Source: an uncultured Bdellovibrionales bacterium (GTDB taxonomy: Bacteria > Bdellovibrionota > Bdellovibrionia > Bdellovibrionales > UBA1609). Taken from it: a stretch of 12,711 nt of DNA. Location of the stretch: positions 1-12,711 of the forward strand of contig CALJPJ010000092.1 of NCBI GenBank assembly GCA_937980625.1. Reading direction: 5' to 3'. Shown one piece after another: positions 1 to 4,617 of the stretch (position 1 is its first letter; every line of letters starts with the position of its first letter). Under the pieces are notes generated by a model. That model had not been told where the DNA came from and ran no database searches. It saw only the letters and a list, made by a program, of their open reading frames with translations. A program made the translations under genes and the position numbers.

Positions 1-3
1 GTA

Positions 4-31
4 TTGTACACTTTTTTACATTAAGTTTAAT
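4..31 (+). promoter_or_regulatory. Possible sigma-70 type promoter upstream of the first operon
   Basis: A TTGTAC box at 4-9 and a TTTAAT box at 26-31 are separated by 16 bases, close to the usual -35/-10 spacing. They would give a leader of roughly 88 bases before the ATG at 126. The surroundings are so AT-rich that such matches arise by chance, so this is a weak call. A small hairpin (AGCA at 97-100 with TGCT at 105-108, TTTT loop) lies in the putative leader, just ahead of the Shine-Dalgarno sequence. Confidence 0.2.
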
Positions 32-125
32 TTTAAAGTAATTAATCAAAAACGTAATAAATTAGTAACTATTCATATTTAACACTTTCACAAAACAGCA
101 TTTTTGCTAAAAATAGGAGGTTATA

Positions 126-551
126 ATGCTTCGTAATAACAAAAAAAATATAAGTCACTATAAAATTAACTCTCCACAACCTATTTCACTCATTAATGAA
201 AAAAATACTGTGGAGCTTGAGGGCGTAGTTTTACCTTCAAAGTTAAAAAAAAACTCAGGTCAATTTCTTAATTACAAATTAAAGTCTGCAACTCATGAGA
301 CTCCTCTTTTCATAGAGACTGACAAAATAATTTTAGTTCATAATTACTTATATGATGATGTAAAAGTCATAGGTCATTTTGATAATAAGCAAAAATACTT
401 TGTAGTTAAAAAAATTTTTAAAGCCATCGCTGATTATACCTGTGACTATGAAGAAGTTTTAAGTGACCAGCAAACAGACTACCTCAACTTAATGAACAGA
501 ATCAATGTTTATGGAAAAATTGAAGCTAATGTAGACCTAGAAGCTTGTTAG
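126..551 (+). CDS. Hypothetical 141-residue protein with an OB-fold-like pattern, first gene of the protease operon
   Basis: I do not recognise this family. The ATG at 126 sits five bases after a perfect AGGAGG (115-120), so the start is well supported and expression is probably good. There is no signal peptide or membrane segment, so the product should be cytoplasmic. The N-terminal 25 residues are polar and basic. Residues about 28-98 alternate hydrophobic strands with short turns: VELEGVV at 29-35, YKLKS at 50-54, PLFIET at 60-65, a helix-like stretch with DDVKVIGHF at 77-85, and YFVVKKI at 91-97. That order resembles an OB-fold barrel, a common nucleic-acid or oligosaccharide binding shape, but this is inferred from pattern only. 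The C-terminus (100-141) is acidic with cysteines 106 and 141. Its stop codon overlaps the ribosome binding site of the next gene, the HtrA protease, which suggests translational coupling in one operon. Function unknown. Confidence 0.8.
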   Translation: MLRNNKKNISHYKINSPQPISLINEKNTVELEGVVLPSKLKKNSGQFLNYKLKSATHETPLFIETDKIILVHNYLYDDVKVIGHFDNKQKYFVVKKIFKAIADYTCDYEEVLSDQQTDYLNLMNRINVYGKIEANVDLEAC

Positions 552-562
552 GAGTTATAAAT

Positions 563-1660
563 ATGAAAAAAAAATTTATTTTAAAGACATCAATTATTAC
601 AATTGCTTGTGCAGCATTAATTGCTTTATGGCAATGGCCAGTAATTAATGCTCAAATTTTAACGACTCATGAGCCAAGACCTATAACCCCTCGTGGTGAT
701 CTTGCAATAGATGAAAAATCTACTATAGAACTGTTTGAAAACTCCAAGGACTCTGTTGTATATCTATCAACTAAAAAAAGAGTCATTGATTATTGGTCAA
801 ATAATGCATTCTCAGTTCCAAGAGGTAATGGTAGCGGATTTATTTGGGATGAGCATGGCCATATCATCACTAATTTTCATGTTATTGAAGGCGCCAGTGA
901 AGCTCAAATCAAATTTTCCGACGGACGAAGCTATGAGGCGACTTTAGTTGGCGCTAGTGTTGACCACGATATTGCTGTTTTGAAGGTAAAAAGTGTTAAA
1001 AATTTACCCAAAGCTCTTCCATTAGGTAGTAGCAAATCTATTAAAGTGGGGCAAAAAGTTTTTGCAATCGGAAACCCCTTTGGCTTAGATTGGACATTAA
1101 CTTCAGGTTTAGTTTCTGCTTTAGACCGATCTTTACCCGGCCATAATGGTCCATCTATAGGCAACTTGATACAAACTGATGCAGCTATAAACCCAGGAAA
1201 CTCTGGAGGTCCCCTTTTAGACTCTGCCGGGCGCCTAGTTGGTATTAATACTGCTATTTATAGTCCTTCTGGAGCATATGCTGGAGTTGGGTTTGCTGTC
1301 CCTGTTGATACAGTAAATCGAGTTGTACCTCAGCTAATCAAATACGGAGAGTACCTTCGCCCAACTCTTGGAATTGAAGTAAATCAAAAAATCTCTAGTA
1401 TGCTTGGAATTGAGGGAGTAGTAATTTTACAAATTCAAAAAGGATCTAATGCCGAAAAAGCAGGCATAAAAGCTGCTGCTATTACCTATGAACATGGAAT
1501 TGAACCAGGAGATATAATCATTGGTTTGGGGGAAACAAAAATAAAAACTGTTGATGACTTACTACTAGCGCTTGATAACCACTCCATTGGTGAACTAGTC
1601 ACATTAGATCTACTCAGAAATAATAAAAAATGGTCAGTACAATTAAAGTTACAGAAATAA
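563..1660 (+). CDS. htrA: HtrA/Deg-family trypsin-like serine protease, membrane-anchored, one PDZ domain
   Basis: This periplasmic-facing protease should degrade or process misfolded envelope proteins. The 365-residue product has a basic N-terminus and a hydrophobic segment at about 9-24, acting as signal anchor or signal peptide (a VINA-Q site ends at residue 30). A chymotrypsin-fold domain follows at about 55-255 with a complete catalytic triad: His106 in TNFHVIEG, Asp136 in DHDIAVLKV and Ser214 in the PGNSGGPL motif. A single PDZ domain covers about 265-362. The stretch IYSPSGAYAGVGFAVPVDTV (232-251) and the insertion before PGDIII in the PDZ domain recall the HhoA/plant Deg1 type, while length and anchor recall DegS; orthology is not settled. 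The ATG at 563 is preferred over an upstream in-frame TTG at 545, because GGAG (551-554) lies eight bases before the ATG and the TTG would be inside the previous gene without its own binding site. The symbol denotes the family only. Downstream is an HPF-like gene 26 bases away. Confidence 0.95.
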   Translation: MKKKFILKTSIITIACAALIALWQWPVINAQILTTHEPRPITPRGDLAIDEKSTIELFENSKDSVVYLSTKKRVIDYWSNNAFSVPRGNGSGFIWDEHGHIITNFHVIEGASEAQIKFSDGRSYEATLVGASVDHDIAVLKVKSVKNLPKALPLGSSKSIKVGQKVFAIGNPFGLDWTLTSGLVSALDRSLPGHNGPSIGNLIQTDAAINPGNSGGPLLDSAGRLVGINTAIYSPSGAYAGVGFAVPVDTVNRVVPQLIKYGEYLRPTLGIEVNQKISSMLGIEGVVILQIQKGSNAEKAGIKAAAITYEHGIEPGDIIIGLGETKIKTVDDLLLALDNHSIGELVTLDLLRNNKKWSVQLKLQK

Positions 1661-1686
1661 AGTACAATTTACATTAAGGAGGTTTT

Positions 1687-2013
1687 ATGATTGAAAATAA
1701 TAAAAACTGTACAATACAATACTTAAATTTTAAAGCTTCTGATAAACTTAAAAAGTATTGCAAAAAAATTATTGAGGATATCCTCAGGAGGAGCCCCAGT
1801 GATTCAAAAATAAAACTTAAAGTTGTTAAAACTAATGGTGGTCTTTACGCTGTCTACAGCGAATTAAGATCTACTTTAGGGCTTCTCCTTCATCAGGAGT
1901 CCAATGATAACAAATACACAGCTTTAAATCATGTTTTTTCTAAACTAAAACAACAACTATTTTTTTTTAAAAAAAATAATAAATTAATTAACATTAAAAA
2001 AAATAAAAATTAA
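1687..2013 (+). CDS. Small HPF/RaiA-like protein (putative ribosome-hibernation or ribosome-binding factor)
   Basis: The 108-residue cytoplasmic protein has the length and layout of short HPF/YfiA (sigma-54 modulation) proteins, which bind the 30S decoding centre and inactivate ribosomes under stress. Visible pattern: a strand at 8-15 (CTIQYLNF), a helix with ASDKLKKYCKKIIEDIL at 17-33, strands around KIKLKVVK (41-48), LYAVYSEL (53-60) and TLGLLLHQ (63-70), then NDNKYTALNHVFSKLKQQL (73-91), which matches the 'D.Y.AID....KL..QL' helix of HPF. The C-terminus is a lysine/asparagine tail, as expected for an rRNA binder. The match is from pattern memory and is moderate. The start is supported by AAGGAGG (1676-1682) four bases before the ATG. 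It is third in an operon behind the HtrA gene, and a stress role fits that context. The codons for FFFKKN are a T9A8 run (1960-1976) that could be prone to slippage. No strong terminator follows; only short A/T-rich inverted repeats occur at about 2031-2063. Confidence 0.6.
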   Translation: MIENNKNCTIQYLNFKASDKLKKYCKKIIEDILRRSPSDSKIKLKVVKTNGGLYAVYSELRSTLGLLLHQESNDNKYTALNHVFSKLKQQLFFFKKNNKLINIKKNKN

Positions 2014-2078
2014 CTTAAAAAAGAAAAATCGATTAAAACACTTAACGGCATCATGAGTTAATCTTATTCTGTTTTATT

Positions 2079-2114
2079 ATACGATGAACTCTAGCATGTA
2101 TCGTATTTAACGAT
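2079..2114. repeat. Triple ACGAT/ATCGT inverted-repeat cluster
   Basis: ATACGAT (2079-2085) is perfectly repeated in inverted orientation as ATCGTAT (2100-2106), and ATCGT (2100-2104) can also pair with ACGAT (2110-2114) across a five-base loop. The two pairings exclude each other. This could be a binding site for a dimeric regulator, or a switchable hairpin in the leader of the exported-protein gene at 2206. A further ACGATAG occurs at 3086, just upstream of the KtrB gene. Function is inferred only. Confidence 0.3.
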
Positions 2115-2168
2115 AGTTATTATAATATTTATCTATTTTACTTATAAATTAGTTTACAGCAATATTTG

Positions 2169-2190
2169 TTTTGAGTAATTAAACTCAAAG
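2169..2190 (+). promoter_or_regulatory. Hairpin immediately ahead of the Shine-Dalgarno sequence of the exported-protein gene
   Basis: TTTGAGT (2170-2176) and ACTCAAA (2183-2189) form a perfect seven-base-pair stem with an AATTAA loop, plus one possible U-G closing pair. The stem ends four bases before AAGGAGG (2194-2200), which serves the ATG at 2206. A hairpin this close can tune ribosome access or protect the mRNA 5' end; alternatively it is a DNA operator. There is no U-tract after it, so it is not a typical terminator. Confidence 0.4.
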
Positions 2191-2205
2191 ATCAAGGAGG
2201 AATTA

Positions 2206-2595
2206 ATGAGATCAATTTTAAAAATTGCGACTATATCTATATTTTTTTTTAGCTCTTATGCTTATGCCACTTTTTTACCTACAGAAAAGGTCCCTGAGTT
2301 AGGTGAAGTGAATGTAGCTAATATCTACCTTGAGGATACTGGGTCTGATTTTGTTCAAGTCATAGCAGTAACAAGCCATAAAAATAATTGCTTTATACCA
2401 AACTCTAAAGTGAAAATAAAAAAAGTAAATGTTAATACAATCTCCTATAAACTGTTTGGATATGACAATGAAAGAAAGCTTTGCACTTCTGTTGTTAACC
2501 CAGCCTACAAAAGTGTGGTTTTAGATAAAATACCAAAATACAAATTAGATGATATATCTAATTTAAAGGTAAATCATTTAAATATAAGCCTTTAA
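2206..2595 (+). CDS. Small exported protein of unknown function
   Basis: I do not recognise this family. The 129-residue product starts with a clear Sec signal peptide: basic MRSILK, a hydrophobic core through residue 16, and a likely signal peptidase I site after AYA (residues 19-21). The mature chain is about 108 residues and carries two cysteines, Cys62 and Cys93, which could form a disulfide in the periplasm. The mature part is rich in predicted beta strands and in lysine, asparagine and valine, with no catalytic motif that I can see. The start is fixed by AAGGAGG (2194-2200), six bases before the ATG. It appears to be a single-gene unit: a leader of about 190 bases with inverted repeats lies upstream, and a hairpin overlaps its stop codon. 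A run of nine T (2242-2250) in the signal-peptide codons could slip and frameshift, but such runs are common in this AT-rich DNA. Confidence 0.8.
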   Translation: MRSILKIATISIFFFSSYAYATFLPTEKVPELGEVNVANIYLEDTGSDFVQVIAVTSHKNNCFIPNSKVKIKKVNVNTISYKLFGYDNERKLCTSVVNPAYKSVVLDKIPKYKLDDISNLKVNHLNISL

Positions 2596-2618
2596 TTTAG
2601 AAGATGATATTTCTAAAT
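2595..2618 (+). terminator. Hairpin overlapping the stop codon of the exported-protein gene
   Basis: ATTTAGAA (2595-2602) and TTCTAAAT (2611-2618) form a perfect eight-base-pair stem with an eight-base loop. It begins on the last base of the TAA stop. The stem is A/T-rich and is followed by A rather than T on the plus strand, so it is a poor Rho-independent terminator. It may instead protect the mRNA 3' end. Confidence 0.3.
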
Positions 2619-2632
2619 AAAAGAGTTGTTAA

Positions 2633-2776
2633 TTGAGTTCAGGTTCTAGCTACACTACTGAGAAACATATCTTAACTATAGTCGCGCGACCTATCCCCCC
2701 CCCACAAAAAAGTAGCCTGGGCCTTAAGTTGATAGCAGCTCAAGCCTTAGTTTTACTGACCGAAAAGATATTTTAA
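2633..2776 (+). CDS. Very tentative 47-codon small ORF with a TTG start, ending at a terminator-like hairpin
   Basis: The frame opens with TTG, runs through the CG-rich palindrome and the C9 tract (read as CCC CCC CCA), and stops with TAA exactly at the foot of the hairpin at 2773-2811. The predicted peptide begins with a Ser/Thr-rich stretch (SSGSSYTTEK), has a VARPIPPPQK middle and ends in a hydrophobic-amphipathic LGLKLIAAQALVLLTEKIF. There is only a weak AAGAG (2621-2625) as a possible ribosome binding site. Codon choice is less A/T-biased than in the neighbouring genes. The placement directly before a hairpin is the main argument in favour; it may simply be chance or a gene remnant. Confidence 0.15.
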   Translation: MSSGSSYTTEKHILTIVARPIPPPQKSSLGLKLIAAQALVLLTEKIF

Positions 2777-2811
2777 TAAAGGCAGTGACTTAAAGTCACT
2801 ACCTTTATTAA
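2773..2811. terminator. Strong, possibly bidirectional Rho-independent terminator hairpin
   Basis: The left arm (2773-2789) and right arm (2795-2811) pair almost completely around a TTAAA loop (2790-2794). AGTGAC pairs with GTCACT, then after one C/A mismatch AATAAAGG pairs with CCTTTATT, extended by two T-A pairs. The right side continues into T-rich sequence, and the complementary strand likewise exits into ATTAAAATATCTTTT, so it could stop transcription from either side. It would separate whatever is transcribed in the island from the KtrB gene. Confidence 0.6.
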
Positions 2812-2931
2812 TTTAATTTCCGCACAAAATATTTGACCATTTTTCTGAACACACAGCTCATCAATAATAAGGAATAAGGCAAAATATAAATATTTTCAGT
2901 ACAACAGGAGCCTTGAACAACGGCTGACTGC

Positions 2932-3021
2932 CTTGGAAGCTTTACAATTGATACCTCTACCCCTACAACCTATGAGAAATCTATTTCATAATACAAAACT
3001 CGCAACGGATACGCTTCCAAG
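2932..3021. repeat. Widely spaced inverted repeat, possible structured RNA
   Basis: CTTGGAAGC (2932-2940) is the perfect reverse complement of GCTTCCAAG (3013-3021), with 72 bases between. Allowing one bulged base, the helix gains another G-C pair at 2930/3022. The enclosed bases contain an imperfect hairpin around 2972-2991. Together with the AGCC/GGCT hairpin at 2909-2925 this could fold as a compact RNA on either strand. No known RNA family is recognised. Confidence 0.3.
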
Positions 3022-3065
3022 CCAAAATTTTAGGCATATGACTTTAAATTTAGTTCATAATATCA

Positions 3066-3085
3066 ATTATTAATGTATTAATAAT
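3066..3085. promoter_or_regulatory. Perfect 9+9 palindrome upstream of the KtrB gene, possible operator
   Basis: ATTATTAAT (3066-3074) and ATTAATAAT (3077-3085) are exact inverted repeats separated by GT. The site ends 24 bases before the KtrB ATG and overlaps the place where a promoter or leader should be. Its size and symmetry suit a dimeric transcription factor. It is made only of A and T apart from the centre, so chance is more likely than for a mixed sequence. Confidence 0.4.
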
Positions 3086-3109
3086 ACGATAGATGTTATC
3101 AGAATAAAT

Positions 3110-4450
3110 ATGAAAAAAATAGAATATTTACTACTTAAACTTGAAAGACTAATAATTAATAAAAATCCAATACATATTTTAATGCTTGGGTACTTATCCT
3201 ATATTATTATTGGCTTATTTTTTTTGACTTTACCTATTTCTAGAGCAACAGACATTAACTTTATAGATAATTTATTCACAGTTGTTTCTGCTTTATCTAC
3301 AACTGGATTAACATCTATTTCAATAGGTAATAGTTATAATTTTATTGGACAGCTGATTATCCTCATATTGATTCAGGTTGGTGGAATAGGATATATGACT
3401 TTTGGCTCTTTCATCATTCTACAAACAGGGCATCGATTTTCAAAATCTAGAGAAAAACTAACTCGTACAGCTTTTCCACTCCCGGAGTCTCTAGATATCA
3501 AGGGTTTTTTAAAAGGAGTTATATTTTTCACACTAACAATAGAATTACTTGGCACGACCATACTATCCATATTATTTTGGAAATATGGTTATGAAAATCC
3601 AGTTTGGTTAGGCCTATTCCACAGCATATCAGCCTTTTGTACTGCTGGATTAAGTTTATTTGATAATAGCTTTTTTGACTTAAAATATAACACACCTATT
3701 CTGTTAACTATATCTTCACTTAGTATTTTAGGTGCAATCGGATACATCGTTTTCATTGACTCATATTTAAATTTCCGTAAAAAGCGAAAAGAACTTACAT
3801 TTACTTCTAAAGTTATATTAAAAGTTACATTTTTATCAATTATAGTTGGCACAATCATTTTTTATATTCTAAATACTCCATATGCGACAAACAAACTTAG
3901 TGAAAAACTTCTTATATCATTTTTTCACAGTATGAGTTCAGTGACTACTGTAGGGTTTAATAGTATCGACTTCTCTGGTGTCCCATCAGTGCTTCTGCTA
4001 TCATTATATTTTTTCATGTTATTTGGAGCTTCCCCATCAGGGACAGGAGGTGGATTAAAATCTACTACGCTCTCAGCTTTATGGGGGCTACTTACTAGTA
4101 CTTTAAAACGAAGTAATACTATTTGCTTCATGAAAAGAAAAATTCCCAACAAAAGACTTCAACTTGCAGCATCCTCTTTTGTGTTTTGTATATTAATAGT
4201 ATGGGTAAGTCTTTTAGTTCTAAGCTCAACAGAGTCAATTGCTATTTCAGATTTAATTTTCGAATCATTGTCTGCAATAGGTACGGTTGGATTAAGCACT
4301 GGTATTACTGCTCAACTCAGTTTAATTGGAAAGCTAATTATAATTTCTCTAATGATGATTGGTAGAATTGGAGTTTTGACTTTTGGCCTAGCTCTTGCTA
4401 TATCAGGAAACTTGGAATTTGTCGAAGGTGATAATGACTTAGTCATTTAG
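3110..4450 (+). CDS. ktrB: KtrB/TrkH-family K+ (or Na+) uptake channel subunit
   Basis: This inner-membrane protein is the pore subunit of a Ktr/Trk cation uptake system. Its 446 residues lack the extra N-terminal helices of TrkH and match KtrB length. All four pore repeats are visible, each with its selectivity-filter glycine: Gly66 in STTGLTS, Gly180 in CTAGLS, Gly282 in TTVGFNS and Gly394 in GTVGLST. The flexible intramembrane gate loop of repeat three is present as GASPSGTGGGLKSTT (306-320), as is the conserved arginine of the last helix (Arg419 in MIGRIG). The regulatory NAD/ATP-binding partner KtrA/TrkA is not in the window, so it must be elsewhere or the subunit works alone. No good Shine-Dalgarno sequence precedes the ATG at 3110. 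A 20-base palindrome lies just upstream and a terminator follows, so this looks like a single-gene unit with its own control. K+ versus Na+ preference cannot be read from the sequence. Confidence 0.93.
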   Translation: MKKIEYLLLKLERLIINKNPIHILMLGYLSYIIIGLFFLTLPISRATDINFIDNLFTVVSALSTTGLTSISIGNSYNFIGQLIILILIQVGGIGYMTFGSFIILQTGHRFSKSREKLTRTAFPLPESLDIKGFLKGVIFFTLTIELLGTTILSILFWKYGYENPVWLGLFHSISAFCTAGLSLFDNSFFDLKYNTPILLTISSLSILGAIGYIVFIDSYLNFRKKRKELTFTSKVILKVTFLSIIVGTIIFYILNTPYATNKLSEKLLISFFHSMSSVTTVGFNSIDFSGVPSVLLLSLYFFMLFGASPSGTGGGLKSTTLSALWGLLTSTLKRSNTICFMKRKIPNKRLQLAASSFVFCILIVWVSLLVLSSTESIAISDLIFESLSAIGTVGLSTGITAQLSLIGKLIIISLMMIGRIGVLTFGLALAISGNLEFVEGDNDLVI

Positions 4451-4479
4451 CTAGTAATTTGTCCAATAATGAGTTGTAA

Positions 4480-4504
4480 AAATAAGCTCAATTCGAGTTT
4501 ATTT
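4480..4504 (+). terminator. Rho-independent terminator after the KtrB gene
   Basis: A ten-base-pair stem (4480-4489 with 4495-4504, including one G-U pair) encloses the loop AATTC (4490-4494). The right arm ends in TTTATTT and the exit continues with GATTTA. Its position 30 bases after the KtrB stop supports a terminator role. The stem is mostly A-T pairs, so its strength is uncertain. Confidence 0.5.
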
Positions 4505-4554
4505 GATTTAAAATGCTTTATTACAGTAATTATAATTATTTGCTATTTAAAATT

Positions 4555-4578
4555 AAGCTAAAATTACTAAGCTAAAAT
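4555..4578. repeat. Direct repeat of AAGCTAAAAT, 14-base period
   Basis: Two exact copies (4555-4564 and 4569-4578) lie about 40 bases before the start of the Gcr-family gene. A period of 14 bases does not match one helical turn, and the purpose is unknown; it may be part of a promoter or a simple duplication. Confidence 0.35.
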
Positions 4579-4617
4579 ATTAAATACTCATTTTTAATAA
4601 TTGGAGACTATATTAAT

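Larger units (their letters stand above)
2596..3109. other. Gene-poor intergenic island of unusual composition
   Basis: No confident gene lies in these 514 bases, yet the stretch looks different from its surroundings and holds more G and C in patches. From left to right I see: a GTCGCGCGAC perfect palindrome (2681-2690); a run of nine C (2695-2703); a weak hairpin at about 2719-2746 followed by TTAGTTTT; a strong terminator-like hairpin (2773-2811); a short hairpin AGCC/GGCT (2909-2912 with 2922-2925); a nine-base inverted repeat spanning 2932-3021; and a 20-base palindrome just before the KtrB gene. Two unexplained open frames occur, one starting with TTG (2633-2776) and one without a normal start (2849-3073). 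It could be a small-RNA locus, a decayed gene or insertion, or a long regulatory leader. I cannot choose among these from the sequence alone. Confidence 0.5.

Noticed and set aside
545..562. TTG at 545 as the start of the HtrA protease
   Set aside because: It lies inside the previous gene with no ribosome site of its own, while the ATG at 563 has GGAG eight bases upstream and gives a normal signal-anchor sequence.
2911..2985. Minus-strand tRNA-Gly(UCC)-like string (GGGGTAGAGG ... CTTCCAA ... TTCAAGG)
   Set aside because: The anticodon, D and T stems do not pair and the spacing is wrong; there is no acceptor stem. The resemblance is superficial.
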